Shown here: one piece after another, positions 48,603-57,094 of the stretch | Layout of the letters: the number at the start of each line of letters is the position of its first letter | Position numbering within the stretch: the first letter of the stretch is position 1 | DNA from: Bacteroidales bacterium | Lineage (GTDB): Bacteria > Bacteroidota > Bacteroidia > Bacteroidales > Lentimicrobiaceae | Reading direction: 5' to 3' | NCBI GenBank assembly: GCA_022837485.1 | Contig: JALHHH010000008.1 | Coordinates: 48,855 to 105,948 of the forward strand | Length of the DNA: 57,094 bases | Position numbers and translations under genes: made by a program | Notes under the pieces: generated by a model | The model's database searches: none | What the model was told of the DNA's origin: nothing | The model's input: the letters and a program-made list of their open reading frames with translations, nothing else

Positions 48603-50777
48603 CTACCTTCTTTTGCTGAATTTTAACTCCTGAAGGATGTTTTCGGCATTTGCATATTTATCGATGATGAACATTACGTACCGTATGTCGACGCTGATGG
48701 TACGCTGAAGTTCGGTTTCAAACGCTATGTCTCCGCTCATGGCTTCCCAGTTGCCGTCGAAGGCAATTCCGATAAGGTCGCCGTGACCATTGATTACGGG
48801 GCTTCCCGAATTACCGCCGGTAATATCGTTGTGGCTCAGGAAGTTGACAACAAGTCGTCCGTCTTTGTCGGCCCATTTGCCGTAATCCTTGCTCTCATAG
48901 AGTTCTTTGAGTTTCACGGGAACGATAAACTCTTCGTTTGTAGGATCTTCCTTTTCCATAATGCCTTCAATGTAGGTTACGTAGTCGTAATGAACGGCAT
49001 CGGCAGGATAGTAATCGAGTACCTTACCGTAGGTAACCCGCATGGTTGAATTGGCATCGGGGTAAAATACCTTATCGGGATTGGCTTTACGAAGTCCGTC
49101 AACAAACAGGCGCTGGGCTTTCCGGAGCCTTTCGTTTAGCGGGCCGGCATTCATGTTGGCCGTTGTATAGGCATTAAAAAAAGAATTGGTTGTTTTCACG
49201 GCAAGGTCGTTTTCAAACACTTTGAGTGAAGGTTTTGCGAGGAAGGCCTCGTATTTTTCCGGAGTTGCCAAAACCGAGGTTTCAAAAAGTTTTTTTGCAA
49301 AGAGTTTAACGTCCCCCTTGAATTTTTTGTCGATCAGGTTGTAGATATCGGGGAGGGCATCGGCAGGAACATCCTGGCGGTACATCTCAAGGACGGCTGC
49401 AAGGATCTTCTCTTCGGTGGGGGCATTGTAATCCTTGAACTGTTGTTGTCCGAGTGCATGGAACGGTGCCAGTGAGGCCTGAAGTTCATCGCCTTTCTGC
49501 CCGCTTTTCAGGATGTTGATCATACCCTGGGTTTGCATTGGAAACTGCAGCAGTTTCGATCCGAAAAGGGAGATGTTGAAACTCCAGAGCCTGGTGTTGT
49601 ATTTCATTGTTGCATACTGGGTGTATACATCGTCAAGATCCTGCAGAACGTTACCGTATATTTCCTTACGGCTTTCATCGGCATTTACCCAGGTGCTGAA
49701 TTGTTCTTCAATTGCGATTTTTTTATCGTAAACATCCAGACGTTTCAGTCCACGGCTTTCGCCTATTTTATTTTTCCAGAAATTGGCTAGTCCGGCATAG
49801 TCGGATGCATACTGGATGCGCACTTTATCGCTCTTATCCATGTCGGCCTTCATGATTTCAAGAATCCGGCCGCCCACGCGGATGATTGCGGGATTAATCT
49901 CGCCCAGTGAAGCTTTGATGCCATGGGAAGTGCGGTAGCGGTCGGTACTTCCGGGATATCCCCAGATCATGGCGAAATCGTCGCGTTCAACGCCATCTAC
50001 GGAGATTTTCAGGAAATGTTTGGGTTTGAGGGGAATATTGTCTTTGGAGTATTCGGCCGGTTTGCCGTCGGGGCCTGAATACACCCTGAGAATGCTGAAG
50101 TCACCCATATGACGCGGCCACATCCAGTTATCGGTATCGCCTCCGAATTTGCCAATGGATGAAGGGGGGGCACCTACCAGGCGAACATCCTTATACACTT
50201 CATAAACAAAGCGGTAATATTCGTTTCCGTTGTAAAAGCCCTTTACCGATACCTCGTATTGTCCGTTGTTGGATTCTTCCTGTTTCAGGATCTCGATAAC
50301 CTTTGCGATGGTGGCATTGCGCTCGCTTTCGCTCATCTCCGGTTTTAATTTTTCGAGAACCATTTTGCTGACGTCGTCCATTTTAACCAGGAACGATACG
50401 GTTGAGCCTTCATTGGGCAGTTCTTCTTCCAGACTGCGTGCCCAGAAGCCGTCGGTAAGGTAATCGTTTTCCACCGAGCTGTGTTTCTGAATTGCATCGT
50501 ATGCGCAGTGATGATTGGTGAAAAGCAGTCCTTTATCGGAAACTACTTCGGCAGTACATGAACCACCGTTTAGGCTGACGATGGCATCCTTCAGACTCGA
50601 ATTGTTGATGTCGTAAATTTCCTGGGGCGTCAGTTTGAGCCCCTGCTTCTGCATGTCGACGTAATTAAGGCGTTCAACAAACATCGGAAGCCACATTCCC
50701 TCATCGGGCGGATTTCCGGCTTGCAGTCCGGTATTCAGAACAGCAAGCATCATCATGGTAAAGAGAATCTTTCTCAT
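48603..50777 (-). CDS. S46-family dipeptidyl-peptidase, DPP7-type (copy 2)
   Basis: This 724-residue protein has a signal peptide (about 1-20, LNTGLQA) and the same S46 features as copy 1: His90 in FTNHHCAYD, the Asp motif FGGDTDNWMWPRH, the Ser motif GGNSGSPV, and the FDGNWEAMSGDIAFE pocket. The Gly in FDGNW again marks DPP7 rather than DPP11 specificity. Most segments align with copy 1 with only conservative changes. The two copies are on opposite strands 3.6 kb apart, separated by the CYTH, MutS-like and GH16 genes. A recent local duplication or an older paralogy are both possible. Confidence 0.94.
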   Translation of the reverse strand: MRKILFTMMMLAVLNTGLQAGNPPDEGMWLPMFVERLNYVDMQKQGLKLTPQEIYDINNSSLKDAIVSLNGGSCTAEVVSDKGLLFTNHHCAYDAIQKHSSVENDYLTDGFWARSLEEELPNEGSTVSFLVKMDDVSKMVLEKLKPEMSESERNATIAKVIEILKQEESNNGQYEVSVKGFYNGNEYYRFVYEVYKDVRLVGAPPSSIGKFGGDTDNWMWPRHMGDFSILRVYSGPDGKPAEYSKDNIPLKPKHFLKISVDGVERDDFAMIWGYPGSTDRYRTSHGIKASLGEINPAIIRVGGRILEIMKADMDKSDKVRIQYASDYAGLANFWKNKIGESRGLKRLDVYDKKIAIEEQFSTWVNADESRKEIYGNVLQDLDDVYTQYATMKYNTRLWSFNISLFGSKLLQFPMQTQGMINILKSGQKGDELQASLAPFHALGQQQFKDYNAPTEEKILAAVLEMYRQDVPADALPDIYNLIDKKFKGDVKLFAKKLFETSVLATPEKYEAFLAKPSLKVFENDLAVKTTNSFFNAYTTANMNAGPLNERLRKAQRLFVDGLRKANPDKVFYPDANSTMRVTYGKVLDYYPADAVHYDYVTYIEGIMEKEDPTNEEFIVPVKLKELYESKDYGKWADKDGRLVVNFLSHNDITGGNSGSPVINGHGDLIGIAFDGNWEAMSGDIAFETELQRTISVDIRYVMFIIDKYANAENILQELKFSKRR

Positions 50778-50974
50778 TTGAGCGTGTTTGATTATTGTTA
50801 GGTGATTATTTCATACTGTTGAGCGGAAGCAGGGTTTGTGGGTGCGATTCCTTAAAAACCATGCCATCTGTTAGTATATTAATTATCAGTCACATGCCTG
50901 TTTCAGCTCAGGAGCTTACTTCCAGGCGTGTCCGCTTGTGTTCTGCTTGTGTCCGGATACGAACGCAGTTTCGG

Positions 50975-52675
50975 TCAGAGCCCGAGTTTGTGTTTCCCCT
51001 GGTCAAAGGTGATGTCGACCGGGATACCGGCACCTTTCAGTTTGTCGAGATCCTGCTGCAACTGGGCAGGGATAACCGATTTGGTGCGGATGAGTTCTTT
51101 TACCTGCTCATAGGCTCCGTTGCCCTGCAGGGTGAGAATCATTCCGCCAAGGCTTTCCACGGCCTGTTTCATGGTTTCAAAGTTCACCATATAGGTACCG
51201 TTTGCCTGATGGGTGAACGCGCCTTTTTCGCTGAAATAATTGAATGTAAGCATATTGGCTTTGCCATGGGCGCTGGCGGCACCAAAGCGGACCGAGCGGA
51301 AAATGCCGGCCATGAAGGTTACATAATTATCCATAACCTCACCGTCGGTAAGTTCACCCATTTCGTAGAGTTTGGTAACCATGTAAAGGCCGAGAATATC
51401 GGCTTTTGCTTCTTCAATTGCCGAATACTGTTCTTTCAGCGCTTCACGAACGGTTCCTTTTCCGTCGAGGGTATTTTTTATACCGAGTCCGTGTGCAACT
51501 TCATGGAACATGGTATTTGCAAAAAACGCATCGAATTTGATGTAGCTGCGCTGCGATTCGTCGATCAGCTGATCTGCAATGGGAACCAGGATTTTGTCAA
51601 ATTTGGCTTTCATGGCATTTTTCAGCTGAAGCTTGCGGGAGCCTTTCTGAAGCTGCACCTGTTCGTCGTTGGGCAGGTTGATGGCGATGGTCTTGCTGCC
51701 TGCGTTACAATCGCCGGCATAGAATACAACATCGTATGCATTGAGGTCGGCATCGGATCCCGGGACTTCATTTTTATATTTCTGATCCACCGGGAGTCCT
51801 TTCTGAAGTTCGGGAAGCAGTGAGGCAAAGCGGGCAAGACGCTCGCTCCATTCCACATCCTTGATCAGGATAAAGGCTTCCTGGGCGGCTTTTGTCCCGA
51901 AAAGGGCATCTTCATAGTTTTCGATGGGACCAACAACAAAATCGAGATTTGAGGTCTTCATGTCCATCCAGGCCATATCGCTGTCGAAGTAATTATCGGT
52001 GAGCAGGGCCCCGGCGCGGAGTTCGAGGTATTTTTTAAGGCCTTCATCTTCGGCGAGGGCAGCTGCCTTTTTCAGCAGTTCTGCTGCTTTATTGATTTTG
52101 GAGGCATAAGCTTCATGATACCATACAACACGAAGGGTCCCGTCCTCGTTACGGCGGATGAGCGTATACAAGCTTGATTTGTCGGGATTCTGAAGGGTGT
52201 CGAATTCCTCCTTCGTCATATCGGGCGGGTAGAAATTGGCTCCCAGCGGCTTGTCGCCGATGTATGTTAGGAACGGCTTATTTCCGTTAAGCCGGTCCCA
52301 CGGACCGTAGTTGATTTCGGCAAAACGGCGGGATGTCTCATCTGAGATGCGCTGCAAAAAGGCATCTTTGTTGCCAATGGTCTGCTGCCAGAAAATATCG
52401 TCCATAAGCTGAGCCACATCGAACAATATGCTCAGGATCTGTTTTTCATTTTCTGAAAGATGGCCGATGTCGGCCGTGAGTTCCACCGGTGCATAGATCG
52501 ACACCCGCTGTGCAACTTCTTCACTGTCGCCGGCAGTAAGTGCTTCGCCGGCAGGTATTACACCCTGGTATGCATTTTCCATTGCTTCTTCGTTTTTGGG
52601 GGAAGTACCACATCCTGAAAGAAGGAGGATGAATCCCGAAACCGCTATGGCGGTCATTAATCTGCGCAAAATCAT
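50975..52675 (-). CDS. M49-like zinc peptidase (dipeptidyl-peptidase III-type), lipoprotein
   Basis: This 566-residue predicted lipoprotein has the lipobox LLLSGC with Cys22. Zinc-binding motifs are HEVAH at 391-395 and EEAKAD at 421-426, arranged like the HELLGH and EECRAE pair of DPP III but without the extra residue in the first. The segments LRVVWYHEAYASKIN and YVVFYAGDCNAGSK-like region are shared with M49-like proteins. It may cut short peptides in the periplasm. The 5-residue HExxH rather than HExxxH places it outside the classical DPP III, so an M49-like hydrolase of other specificity is possible. It lies upstream of S46 copy 2 on the same strand. Confidence 0.85.
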   Translation of the reverse strand: MILRRLMTAIAVSGFILLLSGCGTSPKNEEAMENAYQGVIPAGEALTAGDSEEVAQRVSIYAPVELTADIGHLSENEKQILSILFDVAQLMDDIFWQQTIGNKDAFLQRISDETSRRFAEINYGPWDRLNGNKPFLTYIGDKPLGANFYPPDMTKEEFDTLQNPDKSSLYTLIRRNEDGTLRVVWYHEAYASKINKAAELLKKAAALAEDEGLKKYLELRAGALLTDNYFDSDMAWMDMKTSNLDFVVGPIENYEDALFGTKAAQEAFILIKDVEWSERLARFASLLPELQKGLPVDQKYKNEVPGSDADLNAYDVVFYAGDCNAGSKTIAINLPNDEQVQLQKGSRKLQLKNAMKAKFDKILVPIADQLIDESQRSYIKFDAFFANTMFHEVAHGLGIKNTLDGKGTVREALKEQYSAIEEAKADILGLYMVTKLYEMGELTDGEVMDNYVTFMAGIFRSVRFGAASAHGKANMLTFNYFSEKGAFTHQANGTYMVNFETMKQAVESLGGMILTLQGNGAYEQVKELIRTKSVIPAQLQQDLDKLKGAGIPVDITFDQGKHKLGL

Positions 52676-52905
52676 GATGTTGAATTTTATGGGTTGCTCT
52701 GATTCCGGATGCTAAAATACGGAAATTAGCGAAAACTGGAGGTTTTATATCCCTAAAACGCTGATTTCATTCATAAAACAGAATAATAAGCCACAGGTTT
52801 CCGGCCGGGCATTTGTGCAGGTGGTAGTCGTATAAAGGCATCAGGGATAATTGGGATTCTCTATAAAACGCAGTGGTGCATTAATGCGTTCTGAGGAAAT
52901 TCGCC

Positions 52906-52913
52906 TACCTTTG
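52906..52913 (+). promoter_or_regulatory. -7 element TACCTTTG before the FRG-domain gene
   Basis: TACCTTTG matches TAnnTTTG and lies 24 bases before the ATG at 52938. The preceding 52676-52905 region holds no gene. Confidence 0.5.
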
Positions 52914-52937
52914 AGTTGATAATACGTTGCACTGCTT

Positions 52938-53744
52938 ATGGTTTACGATCTTGAAGCCACTTCCTGGACACAGTTGCAGGATTTGCTGTTCCGCGATGCT
53001 TACGATGAGCGTTTGGGGAGATTCCGGTCGTCCTTTATATTCAGAGGACTCTCCGATACAGGTTATGAGCTGAAAACCAGCCTGATGCGACTTGAGGGTT
53101 CGTACAGCGAGCTGGAGCGGCACCTGCTTCGGAATTTCAGAAAGTATGCTCACAGGGATGCTTTGCCGGGCGAATCCGTATGGAACCTGATGGCCATAGC
53201 GCAGCATCACGGATTGCCGACCCGTCTGCTCGACTGGACCTATTCTCCTTTTGTAGCACTGCATTTTGCAACTGCAAATCTGCAGAAATTTGATACCGAC
53301 GGGGTAATCTGGTGTGTGAATTATGTGAAATCGAGTGATTTTCTTCCTGTGCCCCTTCATACAACCATTATGGAGGAAGGCAGCAATGTGTTTACTCCAC
53401 ATATGCTCGATACGGTATGCAGTTCGCTCCGGCAGCTGGATACGCTTCACGAAAGACGATTTGTAATATTTCTTGAGCCGCCTTCGATGGACGAGCGTAT
53501 AGTGAACCAGCATGCCCTTTTTTCGTTAATGCCCGGTAACTGCTTGCTTATGAATCACTGGCTCGAAGATCATCCGGAGCTATGCTACCGCATCGTTATT
53601 CCGGCAGCACTCAAATGGGAGATCCGCGACAAGCTCGACCAGGCCAATATTACCGAAAGGGTTCTGTTTCCGGGACTCGATGGACTCAGCAGCTGGCTGA
53701 AACGGCAATACAGTCCAAAGAATTTGACGTTCGGCAAGGATTAA
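52938..53744 (+). CDS. FRG-domain protein
   Basis: This 268-residue soluble protein has the FRG domain: the Phe-Arg-Gly motif at residues 35-37 (FIFRGLSD) and the signature AQHHGLPTRLLDWTYSP at 88-104, followed by ALHFAT. FRG domains occur in many bacteria and some phages with unknown biochemistry; they are often found near mobile or defence genes. No partner toxin or antitoxin lies here; the neighbours are an M49-like peptidase and recJ. A single-gene unit with its own promoter is likely. No signal peptide or TM helix was seen, so it acts in the cytoplasm. Confidence 0.9.
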   Translation: MVYDLEATSWTQLQDLLFRDAYDERLGRFRSSFIFRGLSDTGYELKTSLMRLEGSYSELERHLLRNFRKYAHRDALPGESVWNLMAIAQHHGLPTRLLDWTYSPFVALHFATANLQKFDTDGVIWCVNYVKSSDFLPVPLHTTIMEEGSNVFTPHMLDTVCSSLRQLDTLHERRFVIFLEPPSMDERIVNQHALFSLMPGNCLLMNHWLEDHPELCYRIVIPAALKWEIRDKLDQANITERVLFPGLDGLSSWLKRQYSPKNLTFGKD

Positions 53745-53891
53745 ACATTTATATTTTCCGCATATTAATTACAAACCTCTGATTCTTAAGCCCGGCAGCA
53801 TCTTTGCCGCAGTCTTTCGAATCTGCCTCTTATTTTTTCCTTCCTTCTTTAAGGCATAATCCCTAATTTTACGAATCTAAAAAAAGTTGAA

Positions 53892-55697
53892 ATGCAGAAA
53901 CGCTGGGTTTTGAAAAGGCGGGGCGACCCTGAGAAGATCGCCGGATTATCCGCCGGACTTAAGATAGGGCCTGTACTGGCAGAGTTGCTGGTACAGCGGG
54001 GGGTAAATACATACGAAGAAGCGAAGGAGTTTTTCAGGCCCTCGTTTGATGCCCTTCACGATCCTTTCCTTATGAAGGATATGGACAAAGCGGTGGAACG
54101 CATCGTGAAGGCTCTTGATGGCAAAGAGAAGATACTTGTATACGGCGACTACGATGTGGATGGCACTACGGCCGTTTCTCTGGTGTATACTTTTCTGAAG
54201 GAGCTCGGTCACGAAGCTCTGGATTTTTACATTCCGGACCGTTATTCAGAAGGTTACGGAATCTCTTTCAAGGGGGTGGATTTTGCACACGATAACAAAT
54301 TCGGACTGGTGATAGCACTGGATTGCGGAATTAAAGCCATAGAAAAAATCCGCAAGGCCAACGAGTACAAGGTTGATTTCATCATTTGCGATCACCACCG
54401 GCCCGATGAACGTTTGCCCGACGCAATAGCCGTACTCGATGCCAAGCGACTCGACTGCCATTATCCGTATAAAGAGCTTTCGGGCTGCGGAGTCGGTTTT
54501 AAGCTGATACAGGCGCTTGCCGCTACAAAAGACATACCCAGGGAAAGGTTGTTCAAATACCTCGACCTGGTTGCCGTCAGCATTGCTTCCGATATAGTAC
54601 CAATTACCGGCGAGAACCGCATACTTGCATATTACGGGCTGAAGCTTATCAACAGCAATCCCCGCCCCGGATTTGAAGCAATACTGAAGTTTTCCAATAT
54701 TAACAGGAAACCCGGGATCGGGCCCCAACCGGTGGAGGAACTGATGCAGAACGGAAATAACGGCGACGAAAACGGGTATATTTTTACCCGGGAACTGACC
54801 ATTTCAGACCTGGTATTTCTTCTTGGGCCACGCATCAATGCCGCAGGCAGGATCGAAAGCGGACGTAATTCGGTGGAGCTGCTGATCAGTAAGGATGAAG
54901 TTACCGCGGAGGTTATCGGAAAGCAGATCAACGATTTCAATACCACACGCCGCGACCTTGACGCTACCACAACCGATGAGGCACTGGAAATGATACGACT
55001 TGACGAGCGCCTGAGAAATGCCCGTTCAACCGTGGTGTATAAGCCCGAATGGCACAAAGGCGTTATCGGTATTGTTGCCTCAAGACTGATTGAGAATTAT
55101 TACCGCCCCACCATTGTACTTACGCAATCGAACGGACTGGTTACAGGCTCGGCACGGTCGATCAAGGATTTTGACATTTACGATGCCATTGACGAATGCA
55201 GCGATCTGCTGGAACATTTTGGCGGTCACAAATATGCAGCGGGGCTGTCGCTTAAACCTTCCAACCTTGATGCATTTATACAGAAGTTTGAACAGGTGGT
55301 CGGCCGTGGCTTAACCGAGGATATGCTTTCTCCCGAAGTGGAAATTGACCTGAAAATCAATCTGAACGAAATCGGACCAAAATTCTTTAAAGTTCTGAAG
55401 CAGTTTGCGCCCTTTGGACCCGGCAATATGTCGCCGGTTTTTCAAACCGACGGAGTCATCGACAATGGCTACGGCCGCATTGTTGGGAAAAACCATCTCA
55501 AACTTACCGTTGGTCATCCCGAGATTGCGTCTCCGCCATTCCCGGCGATTGCATTCCAACAAGGCGATTATTTCCCCGATATCAATACCGGCAAGCCCTT
55601 CAGCATTTGCTATCACATCGAGGAAAATGAGTGGAACAACCAGAAGTCCCTTCAGCTTAATATAAAAGACATTAAAATCCCTTCCAGGGAGTTGTAG
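53892..55697 (+). CDS. recJ: Single-stranded-DNA-specific exonuclease RecJ
   Basis: This 601-residue nuclease has the DHH-family motifs: DYDVDG at 86-91, DCG at 144-146, and CDHH at 166-169. The C-terminal DHHA1 segment includes HFGGHKYAAGLSL. RecJ degrades single-stranded DNA 5' to 3' in recombination and repair. Length and motif order are normal. It starts about 150 bp after the FRG gene and ends at a hairpin before the convergent LysE-type gene. Confidence 0.95.
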   Translation: MQKRWVLKRRGDPEKIAGLSAGLKIGPVLAELLVQRGVNTYEEAKEFFRPSFDALHDPFLMKDMDKAVERIVKALDGKEKILVYGDYDVDGTTAVSLVYTFLKELGHEALDFYIPDRYSEGYGISFKGVDFAHDNKFGLVIALDCGIKAIEKIRKANEYKVDFIICDHHRPDERLPDAIAVLDAKRLDCHYPYKELSGCGVGFKLIQALAATKDIPRERLFKYLDLVAVSIASDIVPITGENRILAYYGLKLINSNPRPGFEAILKFSNINRKPGIGPQPVEELMQNGNNGDENGYIFTRELTISDLVFLLGPRINAAGRIESGRNSVELLISKDEVTAEVIGKQINDFNTTRRDLDATTTDEALEMIRLDERLRNARSTVVYKPEWHKGVIGIVASRLIENYYRPTIVLTQSNGLVTGSARSIKDFDIYDAIDECSDLLEHFGGHKYAAGLSLKPSNLDAFIQKFEQVVGRGLTEDMLSPEVEIDLKINLNEIGPKFFKVLKQFAPFGPGNMSPVFQTDGVIDNGYGRIVGKNHLKLTVGHPEIASPPFPAIAFQQGDYFPDINTGKPFSICYHIEENEWNNQKSLQLNIKDIKIPSREL

Positions 55698-55721
55698 GGT
55701 ATCATAGGTATCTGCCATCCT

Positions 55722-55745
55722 GTTATCCCGGACACCCGGGATTAC
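55722..55745. terminator. Hairpin between recJ and the LysE-type gene
   Basis: ATCCCGG and CCGGGAT form a 7-bp perfect stem around ACAC, extendable past one mismatch. It lies in the 76-bp convergent gap; no T-run is attached. Confidence 0.45.
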
Positions 55746-55773
55746 ATGGCATTGCATAAGCGTTAAGAACAAG

Positions 55774-56397
55774 TCAGAAGTTCAGCAGGGTTTTAACGAG
55801 AAGATAAATTCCGAACAAAACCAGCATAATCCCCACGATGTGGTTTATCAGAATCAGATAGCGGGGCTTAAGATAGTGTTTCAGGCGGCTGGCAACAATT
55901 ACCTTAAATATGTCGGTCGCGAAAATGGTGAGTAGTGTTCCGGCAAAAAACGCCTCAATGGCTGCCGAGTCGGCATCGTGGCTTGTACTTACGGTAACCA
56001 TGGCCGACACCCAGAATATCCATACAAAGGGATTGGCGAAGTTCAGGAAAAAACCTTTCAGTATATAGGTCAGCGGGCCGGGAACTTTTGCTTCCAGAAG
56101 ATTCTCGTCGTCGGCGATGTGTACTTTCCTGAGAAAAGTCACCACCCCGAAGGCTACCAGTATAACCCCGCCTATAATGCCGAACATCAGGTAATTTCTC
56201 TCATTTCCGAATACCTGCAGTGCGCCGAGGTAGCATAGCACCACCAAAGCCAGGTCGCTGAGAAAGATACCGGCTGCCAGCAGTATTCCCGGAGTGAGAC
56301 CCCTGTGAATGCTGGTCTGGATAAGTGTGAACATAGCCGGACCAAGCATAATGGCCAGGGTTAGTCCAAGAATCATTCCTTCCAGAACAGGATGCAT
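55774..56397 (-). CDS. LysE-family amino-acid exporter
   Basis: This 207-residue membrane protein has six helices in the LysE pattern: LEGMILGLTLAIMLGPAMFTLIQTSIHRGLTPGILLAAG at the start, and FFLNFANPFVWIFWVSAM in the middle. LysE-type exporters expel basic or other amino acids. The ATG at 56397 (MHPVLEGMIL) is preferred over the earlier Met at 56421, as it matches the usual short lead. Substrate cannot be told. It is convergent with recJ. Confidence 0.88.
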   Translation of the reverse strand: MHPVLEGMILGLTLAIMLGPAMFTLIQTSIHRGLTPGILLAAGIFLSDLALVVLCYLGALQVFGNERNYLMFGIIGGVILVAFGVVTFLRKVHIADDENLLEAKVPGPLTYILKGFFLNFANPFVWIFWVSAMVTVSTSHDADSAAIEAFFAGTLLTIFATDIFKVIVASRLKHYLKPRYLILINHIVGIMLVLFGIYLLVKTLLNF

Positions 56398-56523
56398 ATG
56401 GGTTAAATGGCAGTTTATCAAACGTTAGCAGGTGCATCCGGGTGCATCCTGCAATCCGGGGTTACAAGTCTGAGGCCGGAATACCCGCAAATGATCTTAC
56501 CTTACGTTCCGTTCTCCCGTTTA

Positions 56524-57094
56524 TTATTTATTTCTGTGATTATTGTTCAGAAATTCTTCCCATTGCTGGTGTTTTTCATTGCGAACCACCCGGGGGAACT
56601 TATTCTGACCTCCCTCCTTGCCCTGTTGTTTCATGTAATCGTAGAACAGGTGCAGAGGCAGAATTTCCACCATCACATCGCGGATGGCAGCGATTCGCTC
56701 TACCCTGTAGTCGTCGTTCAGGTCCTTCAGGTTCTGATCGATTCGGTCGCGAATCATCTGCGGGTCGATGGTGCTGAGGTCTTCGCCGGTTCCGAGATAC
56801 CATTTGTGTGCAAACATGCTGTCGTGCCTTATCCCGGACACGGTGAACTCAGGGAAGGCGATATTTGTTTGCTCCTCAACCAGTTGCACGGCCCGGTTCA
56901 TGTTCTCCTGCGAAAGATGTTCGCCGCAGAGGTTCAGGAAGTGCCTGGTACGTCCGGTGATCACAATTTCAGAAAGAGCCTTGCTGGTGAATTTGATGGT
57001 ATCTCCGATAAGGTAGCGCCAGGCTCCGGCACACGACGAAAGCACCAGAGCGTATTCTTTGCCTTCTTCCACCTCTTCTATGGTAAGTGTTTCG
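56524..57094 (-). CDS. GH3 auxin-responsive-promoter family protein, C-terminal part
   Basis: The open frame runs off the window, leaving the last 190 codons. Segments typical of the bacterial GH3 family are YALVLSSCAGAWRYLIGDTIKFTS, ITGRTRHFLNLCGEHLSQENM and a closing RNEKHQQWEEFL region. GH3 proteins are acyl-adenylate-forming enzymes that conjugate acids to amino acids in plants; the bacterial role is unknown. The adenylation core and start lie beyond position 57094. Confidence 0.85.
   Translation of the reverse strand, partial: ETLTIEEVEEGKEYALVLSSCAGAWRYLIGDTIKFTSKALSEIVITGRTRHFLNLCGEHLSQENMNRAVQLVEEQTNIAFPEFTVSGIRHDSMFAHKWYLGTGEDLSTIDPQMIRDRIDQNLKDLNDDYRVERIAAIRDVMVEILPLHLFYDYMKQQGKEGGQNKFPRVVRNEKHQQWEEFLNNNHRNK

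Noticed and set aside
50795..51823. Plus-strand open frame of 342 codons
   Set aside because: It is mostly antisense to the M49-like lipoprotein gene, which carries the zinc motifs.
1..57094. CRISPR arrays, tRNA or rRNA genes, insertion sequences and prophage
   Set aside because: No regular short repeats with spacers, no cloverleaf candidates noticed, no transposase or integrase motifs in any frame examined by eye.

Overview
This window looks like chromosomal DNA from a Bacteroidota organism, most likely in or near the order Bacteroidales. The signs are two proteins with type IX secretion C-terminal sorting domains, a gingipain-type C25 peptidase, paired S46 dipeptidyl-peptidases, a lipoprotein M49-like peptidase, an Omp28/DUF6029/thioredoxin trio, an M56/BlaI pair with TonB C-terminal domains, and many copies of the Bacteroidota -7 promoter element TAnnTTTG just upstream of genes, with few Shine-Dalgarno sites. 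I saw no rRNA, tRNA, CRISPR array, insertion sequence or phage module.

Layout. 1-3229 holds a secreted C25 cysteine peptidase cut by the window edge. 3421-8098 holds a LolC/E-type permease, rbfA, an MsbA-type exporter and a ferredoxin-nitroreductase. 8243-12697 (minus) holds a two-TM protein of unknown function, a DASS-family anion symporter, a CYTH protein and a divergent CYTH-like partner. 12816-18720 (minus) is a tight four-gene phosphate operon: DUF47/PhoU-like protein, a PiT phosphate permease fused to a coiled coil and LuxR-type helix-turn-helix, an OprO/OprP-type porin, and a lipoprotein with four lamin-tail domains, closed by a hairpin. An 883-bp gene-free stretch follows, with a perfect 18-bp inverted repeat. 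19604-25977 holds two related, modular T9SS cargo proteins. 26269-30574 holds manA, a TlpA-like thioredoxin, a DUF6029 barrel and an Omp28 lipoprotein. 30626-34664 holds an M28 peptidase, an AraC-family regulator and a carboxyltransferase subunit (PycB/OadA-like) without a biotin domain. 34619-37827 (minus) holds a BlaI-type repressor, an M56 sensor peptidase with four TonB C-terminal domains and a MORN-like small protein, with two identical operators at the promoter. 38098-41682 holds dCMP deaminase, CvpA, a MlaF/MlaE-type ABC pair, a small lipoprotein and a frameshifted SprT-like gene. 41722-52675 holds mannose-1-phosphate guanylyltransferase, two DPP7-type S46 peptidases, a third CYTH gene overlapping a membrane MutS-like ATPase, a GH16 glucanase and an M49-like lipoprotein. 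52938-57094 holds an FRG-domain protein, recJ, a LysE-type exporter and the end of a GH3-family protein.

How it fits together. The cell envelope appears geared to protein and peptide use (C25, S46 x2, M49-like, M28) and to nucleotide-sugar supply (manA and guanylyltransferase). The most unusual system is the phosphate operon, whose inner-membrane permease carries its own predicted DNA-binding domain. It could act as a transporter that senses its substrate and regulates genes directly. The second clear regulatory unit is the BlaI/M56 operon, where two AACTAA-N4-TTAGTT palindromes sit between and just downstream of the promoter boxes. All functions are read from sequence motifs and family knowledge; no search was run.
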